64,000 nt of DNA from Shinisaurus crocodilurus. Lineage: Eukaryota > Chordata > Lepidosauria > Squamata > Shinisauridae. Position 1 is the first letter of the stretch. Every line of letters starts with the position of its first letter. Of this stretch, positions 11,306 to 22,207 are shown piece after piece. A program made the position numbers and the translations under genes. The notes under the pieces were generated by a model, which saw nothing but the letters and a program-made list of their open reading frames with translations, was not told the origin of the DNA and did not search any database. The stretch lies in the NCBI GenBank assembly GCA_021292165.1, contig CM037879.1, forward strand, positions 42,493,802 to 42,557,801, given 5' to 3'.

Positions 11306-12339
11306 TCTGCATCAAAAATATGCATCATGACTGGCCATGTAAATAACAATGTTTTTACCCCTTTAACTCTGTGTTTTGCCACAGGTTCCTCAAAAGGGAT
11401 TGGCAAAGGTTCTTTGAAGGATTTTCAGACCATAATAAATACTCCTCCAGGAAGTTAAAGCCAAACATCTTTATTGCAAAGCTGAGCATGAAATACAACA
11501 AGGCTATGCCTTCCTCCAAGTTCCCTGGTGGAAATCCCACCCCTTAGCTACACAGTCACTATATTATTTCCAACCAACCCGAATGCTAGTTCCAGCAGCT
11601 CTCTGCCTGGGTATCAGCTTTCAGCATTGGAGCTTCAGCAGGGCTCTCTGAACAGCTTCCTCTGCTCCCCCTTGCTCCTTCCGATTCTTCAGCACTCCAC
11701 CACTACACCCACACACACCCACACACCCACACACACAACCTGCTACCAACCACCATACCTCAGTCTGCATTTGCTAGTCTTAAAGACCATTCTAGCACCA
11801 AGTCTCATGGGCTGCAGATCTCGTGCTTAATTGATAGCACCTGTGCTGTTGTGCAGTGTCATTCTTCTGGCCAGCAGCCAGGTCACACGTTACTGGAGAT
11901 TGCATCAGCCTGGCTAGCAGTCAACTCCTGGCTAGCAGCCAACTCACATGCTAGCAATTATAGCAAGGTCATGCCTTGCTATTACAGAGCATAATACAGA
12001 GTTATAGTGTAATACAGAGCATAATACAGAGCATCGAGGCAGGACTGTTGTGCAACACTGCACTCCTTGCCATCTTCCACAACTCCCATTACACTCTGCC
12101 TTTACATATCCTATCCCTGAAGACTCTACTCCTGCTTCAATCACCAAGCATTGGAAAAATCATCAGCACTGATATTATGAAAAATAAATGATACAACTCG
12201 TGTGAATAAAATCTCTAACCAGATTAGATAAATGAGTGCTTCTGAATGGAATAAACTGTTCAACTTGACCTTCCAGATCAGACGAATCAGTGTGGTCAGC
12301 ACATATGCCACTCAATAAAGCAACCCATAGTATCAAGAG
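11306..12339. other. unassigned, possibly containing an antisense LTR
   Basis: On the minus strand an AATAAA signal (GCAATAAAGATG, near 11469-11480) lies in repeat-like sequence. A C/A-rich simple tract occurs at about 11707-11740 and a short TACAGAGCATAATACAGAG duplication near 11982-12032. No LTR ends could be fixed. Confidence 0.3.
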
Positions 12340-12528
12340 ATCAATCATTTATTTATTTATTCATTTATTTATTCATTCCCTGCCTTTTTTCCTGCAAGGA
12401 ACCCAAGGCGGCTTACATTATCCTCCTTCTCCTCCTCTCCATTTTAGCCTCACAACAACCCTGTGAGGTAGGTTAGGCTGAGAGTCAGTGACTGGCCCAA
12501 AGTCATCCAGTGAGTTTCATGCATGGAA
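12340..12528 (-). mobile_element. Sauria SINE 3' part
   Basis: The minus strand carries the SINE body and tail; plus-strand landmarks are CTGCAAGGAACCCAAGGCGG, CCTCACAACAACCCTGTGAG and AGTCAGTGACTGGCCCAAAG. The tRNA-like head is missing after 'cagtgagtttcatg'. The (ATTT)n at 12346-12377 is the tail. Confidence 0.9.
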
Positions 12529-13772
12529 GATCTCTCTTATTTTATAAATGAGCAAGATTTGCAAACAGCCAACAAAATTATTCTTGCCAATATTTATGCT
12601 CCCAGACATTGTACAAGCTTTCTTAAAAATACCATTTTGTAGTCTGCTGGGGAAAGTTTGGTACACACACACACAAAAAGAAGAATCCCTGCTCTTGTTA
12701 GCCAGAACAGGGAAGGAATATGGGGATTCCTTGGAAGAAAAAGGTACCAAATTCTGCAGGATGGTTCTGGTTGTGCAACTGGAAACTTGCAGAGCTGTCA
12801 TTTGGACAAGCCCTGATGAGTATCTAAAACATAAAGTTCCCAGCACAACAGGTTTTCGTATCAAAAAATACACCAAAAAATAAACTGAGGAGCATGTCGG
12901 CAAAACTGGTATACACAATCACATGCTGCACCTGTGCAACAGATGTTGTGATACTTTCCCTGGCATAAATTTAAATCCGTTTATTTTTCCTGGCACCCAC
13001 AAAGCATAGCTTTGGAACTATGGCTCCTGTATAACTGCTTCTCCCAACTCCAGTTAACACTGTAATTGAAATGTTGGCAGGATTTCCCATGCCCACTCTT
13101 CAGCTTAGTATAGAGAGAGACTTGTACAGCAGATGGAGCAATGGTTGTTCCAGGGAGGGAACCCTGGTGTTCTTTATAAGCTTATCAGGGGTTCCTTAAC
13201 AAAAGCAGGAGGATTAATGGACAAGTTTTCTTGATGGATAGTTTGCCCACGTTTGCCAAGGTTTCCTTACAATCTGCAGTTTCAGGGGAGTGTTGATGGT
13301 TGGTTGCAACAAAGAAACTAGAGCTGGGGTGAAAATAGTGTGGCCCGCAGACAAGTCCCCAGGCCTTGTCTGGTGGCTCCCAGACCTCCAGCATCTGCCA
13401 CCATTGAAAAAAGGGGGGGTACTGCTCAGAGAACATGATCTATGGTACCTGCTATGGAAAATTTGTTCCTAGGGTGTCCTGGGAGCATCCTAGGAAGCAG
13501 TGCTTGAAGCTTCTTGCCAGATTCCTAGGATTCTCTGGAGATGCTCTAGGAATGAGGCTTCTGTGGCAGGAACCATAGACCCCATTCCTAAGGCATTTTT
13601 TCCTCTTTCTTTTTGGCGATCAGGGTGGGATGGAAGAGGACAGGAGCGGGCTTCAACACCTTGATGTTGTGTCACAGAACAGATGCTGTTGCTGCAAGAC
13701 CAAGATCTGGTTCTGCACCCCTGATCTAGATAAATGTTCAGATTTATCTAGTATGCAGCCTAGAACACATAA
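12529..13772. other. unassigned non-coding DNA
   Basis: Nothing classifiable is seen apart from a short (CA)n at 12663-12676. Confidence 0.45.
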
Positions 13773-14144
13773 GGCTTCTCTACATTAGGCATTTATTGTG
13801 CACCCGTGATTCCTCACTCACTCACAGTAGTTTACAGGTGCTTTACATGATGTCTTCATCCTCCAGGGCCTCTCCCATGCTTTGCAAGCATTTCTGTAGC
13901 TTTTTTTAGAGTGAGGAAAATGTGCTATTATATGGAAATTGTGCTATGAGAAGTTCATGTACTTTCACAATTCTGCTATACCACACCGCCACCTTGTGGT
14001 TGTGTAATGGAACATATAGAAAGGCAGAGAAAGAAAAACCCTGGGGAAAAACACGTGTAAAGGACCCAATCTTAATCTTGCAAAGAATCCAGAAGCAGAA
14101 GCCTCGGTAAAGTGGCAAGTTAAAAGCTTCATGTTGAGAAGCCC
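13773..14144. mobile_element. PIF/Harbinger-like non-autonomous element, copy 1
   Basis: Left end GGCTTCTCTACATTAGGCAT; right end ATGTTGAGAAGCCC. Shared with the copies at 16716 and 41556 are CTCCAGGGCCTCTCCC, TTCTGCTATACCACA, GCCACCTTGTGGTTGTG and GGAACATATAGAAAGGCAGA. The left flank is TAA; the right flank ATA looks mutated. TWA target duplications with GGGC-type ends fit PIF/Harbinger. Non-coding. Confidence 0.72.
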
Positions 14145-14254
14145 ATAGGAAGACTATTTTTTCCACTGAGGTCAGTACTGTTTAGTCTGACAGGCAGCGC
14201 TCTCTGGGAAAGGTCTTTCACATCACCTGCTACCTGTTCTTTTTTTTTTTTTAA

Positions 14255-14335
14255 GTGGAGACTCCAGGGACTGAACTTAGGACCCTCTGCAAGGAAAGCA
14301 TGTGCTCGATGACTAAGCGACTGTCCCTCCCTAGA
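14255..14335 (-). mobile_element. tRNA-Ala-derived SINE head
   Basis: The minus strand reads 'gcgcttagtcatCgagcacatgctttccttgcagagggtcctaagttcagtccctgg' in outline. That is the tRNA-Ala (TGC)-like head with A-box and B-box regions, ending in GGAGTCTCCA. Degenerate. Confidence 0.65.
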
Positions 14336-15598
14336 GCCCTGTTCAGCCAGACCAGACTTTGGGGCAAAGGTGCAGGGCCACATTCAGCAGAATGAGCAAA
14401 AGGGGCTCCAAATGCAACAGGACTGGCTGACTACCTGCTGAAATAAGGGAAATAATGCACATTGCCATTAAAAGAGGCCCTTGCCCAGCAAGATCTTTAT
14501 GTCCAGAGCATATACTGAAATACACCACTGCAAGGGTTCCACAAGCAAGTCACAATGGGTTCTCTTGGATTATGCGATGAGAAGATGTCAACTCTGAAGG
14601 GAGGGTTTTTAAGATGACTGCCCATTAAAGGGTTATATAGCATAACCAAGCTTCTCCGACTAGTCAAGGGGCAGGGTTCAGTGGAATGAACCACCTGATT
14701 GAATCGGGGGGGGGGGGAATGCTGGACGTTGCTTAGCAACAGGTTTGAATTACATTCTAACACTCTTCTGACAGATAGACCAGTCTAGTGTTAACTGACT
14801 TAACTGATGCTTGCTAGAGTTTAGCAATGAAGGATTGACCTGTGTGTTTTCCTTACCTCACAGACTGGATAACATGTAAGAAACTGCACTACTGTAGCCA
14901 TCAAGCTTTAGTACCTGAATTATCTTGTTACAGTTATTTAAAAAAGCATCTACTTACAAACAAGGTGTGTGTGTGTGTGTGTCTGAGAGAACTCCGCTGC
15001 TGCTTTTGCACTCTGCCATCAGGTTATTTGGCAACCAGGTCAGTGTGGAAGTGAAAATCACTGAGCTACAGTGTTCAGGATGGTCTGACCCTGAAAAATG
15101 CTGCAACACAAATCGAATTACAAAGAATGACGTCTGCTATTATGCACCTTGCTGCTGACAGTTATTTTTTTAATGTCAGTTAATGTTCTCTGAAGTCATG
15201 TGTTTTTCGTTCCAAAGAACAGAAAGATTCCAGGTGAAGATTTTCTAAATTTGTAGACAAATGCCAACTTTTCTCTTCTTTTTGTTCAGGATATGATTGA
15301 AAGTATTGTAATCTCCTAGGAAAAATTAGAAGAATGTGCTTGATGTGGTGAGGATAGAAGGGAAAGCACTGCTAGGGAATGCCAGAGCGAACCCTTTGAT
15401 TTGGGAGAATAGCAGACCAATTAAGTAAGGCAAGGGCAGAATTTGAACTGAATTGAATGTATTCATAAACACCTGACAAGACCGTAATAGTTTAATTGGA
15501 AGTCTGGGAGTATGTATAAACTTTACTGTATACAGCCATAGGCCTTTACAAATCATTAAAATGTAAAATTTATAAAACGGTGTAATTTAAAAGTGAAT
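14336..15598. other. unassigned non-coding DNA
   Basis: Contains a 12-base G run at about 14706-14717 and a (GT)n at 14963-14980. No gene or repeat class is recognised. Confidence 0.45.
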
Positions 15599-15678
15599 TC
15601 AAGGTGAAATTATAAATAATATGTGTCAGTTTGGGGAGTATCAGAACTGACACATATTATATATAATTTCACCTTGAA
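15599..15678. repeat. long near-perfect hairpin
   Basis: TCAAGGTGAAATTATA...AATATGTGTCAGTT pairs with AACTGACACATATT...ATAATTTCACCTTGA. The arms are about 33 bp around a 13-base loop. It could be a minimal MITE; no clear target duplication was found. Confidence 0.85.
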
Positions 15679-15690
15679 GGGAGCTTGAGC

Positions 15691-15774
15691 AGAATAAGAA
15701 TAAGAATAAGAATAAGAATAAGAATAAGAATAAGAATAAGAATAAGAATAAGAATAAGAATAAGAATAAGAATA
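15691..15774. repeat. (AATAAG)n microsatellite
   Basis: About 14 uninterrupted hexanucleotide units. It reads through as Arg-Ile or Tyr-Ser repeats, which are not genes. Confidence 0.97.
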
Positions 15775-16376
15775 ATAGGTGGAATCCAACATCAAGCTCT
15801 CCTCCCCCTGCAGTGTCCCATGCCCTCCCAAAATCTGCTACAGAAGGTCCCTCAACAACCCTCCAGAGCAAATTTTGAGGGGGCTGCAAGAGGGATGAGG
15901 AATCGCCCCCTCCTTGTTACATCAGCAGGGTGAGTTAATTGGATTCCACCCAATAATACGTAATAAGGCAGGATCTCATTTGTGAATTAAGGATTATCAT
16001 AGGGCTCAATGTAGTTGTTTCCCTCCTCTTCCACTCAGTTTGTGGGAATGAAAGCAAGGCATTAGGCCACTAGGGGCATCAGGAAATGTGTGTGCCTCTC
16101 TTCAACAAGACCCCCCTCTCAGCTCAATACAACTACTTGAGCCTCAACTTGGAATGAAGGCTGTCAATGAGCCCCTGCAAGTGTCCCCTGGACCTCCTGA
16201 TCCCTGGAATAATGGCTCAGTATGTACATCAAAAGGAGAGGGGAAATTTGATACTTTATATGGCAATCCCTCCCCCTACAGACACTGTAGCTATTAACCA
16301 TGCAACCTTCATAGTCAGATACATCACATGGCATATTTTTCATTACTAGATGCTGATGACAAACAATAGGATACAC
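15775..16376. other. unassigned non-coding DNA
   Basis: Nothing classifiable is seen. Confidence 0.45.
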
Positions 16377-16510
16377 CAGCTTTCCACGGCCTGGTGCCCT
16401 TCAGATGTTGTTGGACTGCAGCTCCCACCAGCCCCAGCCAGCATGGCTAGTGCTTAGGAATTCTGAGAGTTGAAATCCAACAACCTCTGGAGGGCACCAG
16501 AGGAAGGCTG
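16377..16510. mobile_element. hAT-type MITE (CAGCTTTCC...CTCCAGATGT family)
   Basis: Left end CAGCTTTCCACGGCCTGGTG; right end CACCAGAGGAAGGCTG. Flanks GGATACAC and GGCTACAG match at 6 of 8 positions. The internal palindrome around CCAGCATGGC is typical of this family, which also occurs at 19950, 34336, 41286, 49086 and 53035. Confidence 0.75.
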
Positions 16511-16715
16511 GGCTACAGAATGTCCTCTTTGACCTTTTTTTTTTTCTGTTGGCATCTGACTGGTTGCTTTTCTTATGTTTTCACTTTTATACAATTGGCC
16601 TTTCTTGTGGGGCGGGGATAGAGTGGGACCACAACTACATTTTGTGCATTGCCCAATACCACCATGGAATTCTCTCTAGCCTGCAGACACATTCACCACT
16701 GAGACATCAGACTTA

Positions 16716-17110
16716 GGGCTTCTCTACATGAGCCATTTAATCTGCTGCTTTTCTGAGGCTTCTTCTTCCATTTTCTTTGTGGGAGTAAAAGCAGTTCCTT
16801 TACACATGCTTTTTCGGGGGGGGGGGGGTCTTTCTCTGCCTTTCTATATATTCCATTACACAACCACAAGGTGGTGCTGTGGTATAGCTGCAGGCAGTAT
16901 AGCAGAATTGCAACAAGACACTGTCATTCCAGTTTGTTCCACATTTGAAATTTAATACCTGACTTTCCTCGCTCTAACAAAAGCTGTGAAAAACATGGCT
17001 GAAAAACATGGGAGAGGCCCTCGAGGATGACGACATCATGTAAAGGTCCTGCAAACTTCCGTGAGTGAAGAATCACGAGTGCACAATAAATGCCTTGTGT
17101 AGAGAAGTCC
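16716..17110. mobile_element. PIF/Harbinger-like element, copy 2 (inverted)
   Basis: Terminal repeats GGGCTTCTCTACATGAGCCA and the complement of TTGTGTAGAGAAGTCC. TTA is duplicated exactly at both edges (16713-16715, 17111-17113). The interior matches copies 1 and 3 in the opposite orientation (CTTTCTATATATTCCATTAC, CACAAGGTGGTGCTGTGG, GGGAGAGGCCCTCGAGGATG). Confidence 0.82.
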
Positions 17111-18298
17111 TTAAACTTAGCATGTGATTCTCTGCATCAGTGTACCAATCGAAGTGAAGGAATTAATTTAGATATTTGCTCCCCCATTCCACTCTATTCT
17201 AGAATTCCACGGTTAGAAAAGCCCACAATATAATCAAGATGATGATGAAGGAAATAACTGATGGAGTAGCTGCCAGTCCAGCAGCTAATTCTTTAGAGTG
17301 GGGTTGTTATTTTTTTTCCTTCTTGGGAAGTTTTTAACCTGCTGACTTGGCGTAAGATACCACCCCTGTTCAGCAGAAGCACATGTCTGCACCCCATGAA
17401 GCCTTCCTAAGGATGGGATTTTGACAGAAATTGCTTAATTGAATTAAATTGTCCAGTGATATGAAGAGTATTCAAATGGACATGACAGAACGTAACAAGC
17501 TGGAAGACGTCTTTACAATCCCCCCATTAAACTAGGGTCATTTTGTCCGACATCAGCCAATGTATATAATTTGATCCAACAGAATGTAACAAGTATCAAG
17601 ACCACTTTAGTTTCTTGATTTGTAATTTCCATTTCACCAAACCTGTCTAACAGAATGTGCCTTAAGGCAATGGTAATGGATGAGAGGATATTTCATCATT
17701 GCTTGGAATGGATGAAACAAGAGGGCTCAAGTCTTTCTTGGGCAAATGGGATCAGTGTGACCCTTTAACTGCTGTACCGAGAGGGAATTCTTCTATGTAA
17801 GTGTGCAGAGGCAGAAAGGAAAGTTCCCCCTGGGACAAGCATGGGCTGATGTTGGCTTCAAGACTGCCTATCCAGTCAGCAGCTGCATACTTGCATCATG
17901 GTGCTGTGTGGTGAAGAGACTCCTGCCTCCCCCATTGCTTCCCAAAGCTTACAGCTAAGGTGAAAATTCCCCTCCCACCTAGCTCACTGCAAAGCACCTG
18001 CCCACAGTTCCACCTGGAGAACCGCCTCACCAACCACCACTGGCCGCCACCCATAATTCACCTGCAAGCTAGACCAGTTAAAATGGTCTCCTGCCCTCCC
18101 CTTTGCTGTGTCAGACAGGGCTCAGGGGTCTATAGTATGGAAAGTACACTTACAAAAGTTTCCCTTTCTGTTCCAGGATTAAGAAACTGAAGAAAATCCC
18201 CTTTTGGCTCTGGACACGCACATCCCTTTTGGCTTTGGACATGCCCCTTTTTCTCACGTGGCCCCCAATAGATCACCCAGCACCCAACGCAACTATGA
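17111..18298. other. unassigned non-coding DNA
   Basis: Nothing classifiable is seen. Confidence 0.45.
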
Positions 18299-18359
18299 AC
18301 TGTCCAGAGAGCTTCAGCTATTGGGCGGTATAGAAAAGTAATTAATTAATTAATTAATG
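18299..18359 (+). mobile_element. L2 3' terminus
   Basis: CCAGAGAGCTTCAGCTATTG, GGCGGTATAGAAAAG and (TAAT)n make up the last ~60 bp of an L2 copy, as at 11260-11305. Confidence 0.7.
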
Positions 18360-18400
18360 GATGCAGCCCCTGATCTGGAAAAGGTTGTGCTCTATAGGCC

Positions 18401-18490
18401 AGGGGCAGGCAACTTGGTGCCCTCCAGAGGTTTTGGAACTATAATCCCCATAACGCCTGACCATTGGCCATGCTGGCTGGGGCACCCAAT
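18401..18490. mobile_element. hAT-type MITE fragment
   Basis: CAGGGGCAGGCAACTTGGTG and CCCTCCAGAGGTTTTGGAAC match the left half of the family at 2684. The right half is absent or unrecognisable. Confidence 0.6.
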
Positions 18491-19921
18491 TGGCTGCTCT
18501 TGTAATCTAGGCTGTACCAATGCTGCAGGGATTCAGCAGGCCTAACATCAATTGCGCAGGATGATGTCGCTGTCTATATGTGGGAAATCAATGCTACCTA
18601 GATCCCTTCCTTGTTCTGATGTGCATAGAGCAGTGGATGCATCCAATATGGTGGCTTCATTTTTCAAGGTAAGCTCCACCCCTTCTTGTGGCACACTAAT
18701 TTGGGACTCACACAGATAATATTTTCCTTTTCCCCTCAAAAAGTTGAAGGTGATATCCTAAGAGGTCCAGAATGTGGTCTGAATTTGCCTGATACAGCGA
18801 CCATCCTGAAGCACTGCCTTAGCAGGGAGTTTTAGTAAATAAGGCAGTGTATAGATGGTGATGGTGATGTTAGGCTGGTCTGGATCTGGTCAATGTCTGG
18901 ATGGGATAGAACTCAAGATGGTTTACATAGTTCCATCATGAAAGAAAGGTGAGATATAAACAAAACAGGTAAATGTAGGAGGCATTGTTGGCCATGGTGC
19001 ATATATGCCCATCCCTGTGTAGTGCTTAAAAAACAGCAGCTTGAAAATGTGTTTTACCAGACACCATGGTGTGACAAAAGGAGAGAATGTGACCATCATG
19101 GGAAGTGATGCCCTCTATCATACCACCTTCAGGTCACTTAAAACTATGGGATTGGATCCATGGTCACCCTTCCATGAACGGAAGGGCTCCAGAGGAGCAG
19201 TTGCACTGACAGAAGGGGAAGGGGGTGATCTTCATTGGTTACCTCCTGCCCAGCATTTCCCAGTCATCGCCCCCACCCACCCCAGACAATGGAACTATGG
19301 GGAGGTTGTGCTGGAGACTTCGAAGGGAGGGGGATTGTCAATTATCACTGGTGGGAGCATTCCAAGTGGAACCCTGCTCATGCAATGCTTCCATGGAGGG
19401 GAAGAACTGTGATCCAAGCCATCACCTGCCTTCATTGTAACTGTTCCCCAATCCCATGAAATGCATCGATTGGCCAAAGGCTACTTGGTGATTCCAGATC
19501 AAATATCAATAAATACACTCCTCTGTTCGTATGTTTAAAATACGATCACCCGTCTGCCATCTCACTTCATGGCAGTGGGATTCTTCTCTCTTTTGAACAA
19601 ATATTTTCATCAGTGTACCCCTGGATTTTTTTTTCTTTTTTTCTACCTCAAGCGAGGAATGTTATGATAAATGTGAGACCTGGCCATAGATGAATCCATT
19701 CCAGAGACACAAAGAGTTTATTCAATTACAGGAGCTCTACTTGTTTGGATGAATTTCTAGGAATAGGAATGCTTGGATTTGGAAGGTATTCTGTTTCTGA
19801 GAAGTTTAAATCCTTAGGGTGAAACTGGAAATTTATGAAATTACAAGCTTAGAGTGATAACAAAAACAAAGGGACAACAGCATGTCAAGATTCAACCTAT
19901 CCTTTGAAACAATTTCCAAGG
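18491..19921. other. unassigned non-coding DNA
   Basis: No gene or repeat class is recognised. Overlapping short frames at 19041-19459 look coincidental; they share no motif with known families. Confidence 0.45.
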
Positions 19922-20284
19922 GTTAGCCAGTGTGGTATAGTGGTTGGAGAAGCTTTCCCCAACCTGGTGCCCTCCAGATGTGTTGAACTACAACTTCCAT
20001 AAACCCTAGCCAGCACAGCCAATGATCATGGTTGCTGTGGATGATGGGAGATTTAGCCCAACACATCTGGCGAGTGCCATGTTGGGGAAAGCTGGATTAG
20101 AGTGTTTGTCTAGGATTGGGGAACCCCAGATCCAGATCTCAATTCTCAACCAAGAAACTCACTGGGTGACTTGGGCCAGTCACTATCTCTCAGTCTATCC
20201 TACCTCACAGGGTTGTTGTCAGGATAAAATAGGGGGGACCATATATAGAGCCTTGAGTTTCTTGGAGGAAAGATAGGGGTATAA
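19922..20284 (+). mobile_element. Sauria SINE, split by a hAT MITE
   Basis: Head GTTAGCCAGTGTGGTATAGT lies at 19922-19949. The remainder, at 20095-20284, includes ACTCACTGGGTGACTTGGGC, CTACCTCACAGGGTTGTTGT and AGCCTTGAGTTTCTTGGAGG. The SINE is older than its insert. Confidence 0.88.
19950..20094. mobile_element. hAT-type MITE inside a Sauria SINE
   Basis: Ends (C/A)AGCTTTCCCCAACCTGGTG and the complement GTTGGGGAAAGCTG. The 8 bp flanks GGTTGGAG and GATTAGAG match at 6 of 8 positions, and joining the SINE across one flank restores the family order. Confidence 0.85.
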
Positions 20285-20940
20285 TTGTGATAAAGAAATA
20301 ATTTTGTTGTATATGCAAAGTAGGGCATTACTGCCACATCTAAAAAGAAGAAGAAGAAGAAGAAGAAGAGGTAAATCAACGTCCAAGGCTGACGCATCAT
20401 GTTTTAACTCTATTGTTCTAATCATTGCAGTTCCATCATATGGCATCCAGCACAATCTTGCTAGTGTTAGCCTAACAAGATTCATGACGTGGTGTACGTG
20501 TTTTCTGTCCTACCCTTTGCCCGTGGAGAACAATCTGCTTTATCTTAAACAGACTAGATATAATAGAAGTCATATGAGGTACTCAGGATCTGACTTTTAC
20601 AAGAAATACCAATGTCTTGGTGGTCCAGGAAGTGACAGATTCACTTACCGTGCATGGATCAGGCACTTATCTTTAAGCCACCATACACTCTTCCCTTCTT
20701 GCAGCTATGAGGCTTTCTTTGTTTTTATCATACAGTATGGTTTATTTACTCAAAGGCTGAGGTTCAAGTGGGATCTTAAGAAGAGTAACAAGCCCACAGC
20801 AAGCATCAGTGATAATGTGACTCAACATCAGCCTCCCCCGAGGCATCTGTAGCACCAACACTATGAGAACCCCTTCATTCATCCAGGGGCCGTATTGTGA
20901 AGAGAATTCATTGCAATGGGACACAGAAGGGGCCAGTGGG
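20285..20940. other. unassigned non-coding DNA with (AAG)n
   Basis: An (AAG)n tract lies at 20345-20370. Nothing else is classifiable. The longest frame here starts by translating this tract and has no known domain. Confidence 0.5.
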
Positions 20941-21105
20941 CAGGGTCGGTGGAAGGCAGTTTGGTGCCCTAGGCAAGATCAGATATTTAGCGCCCCCCTC
21001 TTCCCACTTGAGCCCTCCCTCCCTCCAGCCCTATGTTCCTGGCGCCCCCTTTAGCCCGGCGCCCTAGGCAGCCGCCTAGTTGGCCTAATGGTAGCACCGG
21101 CCCTG
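20941..21105. mobile_element. hAT non-autonomous element (CAGGGCCGGTGCTACC family), shortest copy
   Basis: Left end CAGGGTCGGTGGAAGGCAGT; right end GGTAGCACCGGCCCTG. The 8 bp target duplication CCAGTGGG is exact (20933-20940, 21106-21113). Subterminal blocks TTGGTGCCCTAGGCAAGATC and CCCTAGGCAGCCGCCTAGTT are shared with the copies at 32483, 47069 and 62230. Size is 165 bp. Confidence 0.92.
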
Positions 21106-21290
21106 CCAGTGGGCTGTAACATGTGGCTGAGCATGCATTATTCATGCTAACAAGCCAAACCATCCGAGACTTGTGTGCAAAGCTGATAGGTAAAAAGGAG
21201 AAGAATTGAACACATCGCTTAGCCTCTGACATAGATAAACTAAGACAAGTTCTAGTGGTTCAGATACAATCTTGACCCAACAAACCAAGA

Positions 21291-21312
21291 ATATATATAT
21301 ATATATATATAG

Positions 21313-21347
<35 letters not shown>
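21291..21347. repeat. (TA)n microsatellite at a LINE 3' end
   Basis: Two TA runs separated by AGTA directly abut the 3' end of the antisense LINE, so this probably arose from its simple-repeat tail. Confidence 0.9.
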
Positions 21348-21348
<1 letters not shown>

Positions 21349-21349
<1 letters not shown>

Positions 21350-22207
21350 CATCAGGCGATCACTCGTGACCGAGTAAGATTGTCTTCCAGGATAAAAATT
21401 TACAGAAATAAAATTTTAAAAGGAGGAAATTCTAAAAAAAATTGTGTAGACTCTAGCAGTGGGTCCGTAAGTGACTGTGGAGGCCAATTCTAGATCCACA
21501 CAGCTTCCCACAGTGAGGACACAGGTTACCAGATGGAAGACGGTCCTGTAAAGGATTCGTTTGATGTGCTTTTCGCTTAGCACGTTTCTCCCTTTCACCT
21601 TGCACTCGGGCTTCTTCAAAGTTCATAGAACCTTTGTGAAAGGCCAACCTCCAGTTAGATCGTTCATGGGCCAGAGCTTCCCAGTTTTCAATGTTTATAT
21701 TGCATTTTTTTAGATTAGCCTTAAGAACATCTTTAAACCTCTTATACTGACCACCGATATTCCGCTTTCCTTCCTGAGTTGGGAATAAAGTAACTGCTTT
21801 GGGAGATGGCAGTCAGACATTCGAACAACATGACCGGTCCACTGAAGTTGGCGTTGAAGGATCATTTTTTCAACGCTAGTAGTCTTTGCTTCTTCCAGTA
21901 CACTGACATTTGTTTGCCTATCTTCCCAAGTAATTCACAGGATTTTCCGGAGGCAACGTTGATGAAATCTTTCAAGGAGGTGGAAGTGACGTTTATAGAT
22001 AGTCCATGTTTCACAGGCATACAATAAAGTTGGTAATACAATGGCTTCATAAACCAGTGTTTTGGTCTTCTTCTTACAAATATCCCGATCCTCGAACACT
22101 CTATGTTTCATTCGAAAAAACGCAGCACTTGCGGAGCTCAAACGATGCTGGATTTCACTGTCAAGGAGCCCAGGGCAGCTAACAACCCATATAAAATATC
22201 CCATCAC
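21349..22207 (-). mobile_element. non-LTR retrotransposon ORF2 C-terminus and 3' end
   Basis: The minus strand encodes a LINE reverse-transcriptase C-terminal region. At 22207-21935 it reads LSSASAAFFRMKHRVF, VYEAIVLPTLLYACETWTIY and LERFHQRCLRKIL. Further on, a terminal Cys2His2-like finger reads CPHCGKLCGSRIGLHSHLRTH. The frame is broken between these blocks. The 3' terminus has CACTCGTGACCGAGTAAG palindromic sequence and ATCGCCTGATGATT. The clade was not assigned; this domain order is seen in RT-bearing LINEs with a C-terminal zinc finger. A sense 3' end copy lies at 28745-29053. Confidence 0.78.

Noticed and set aside
15610..15933. Open frames with Arg-Ile and Tyr-Ser repeats
   Set aside because: Direct translations of the (AATAAG)n microsatellite; no flanking coding signal.
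20304..20852. 182-codon frame starting with a poly-Arg stretch
   Set aside because: The basic stretch translates (AAG)n; the rest shows no family resemblance.
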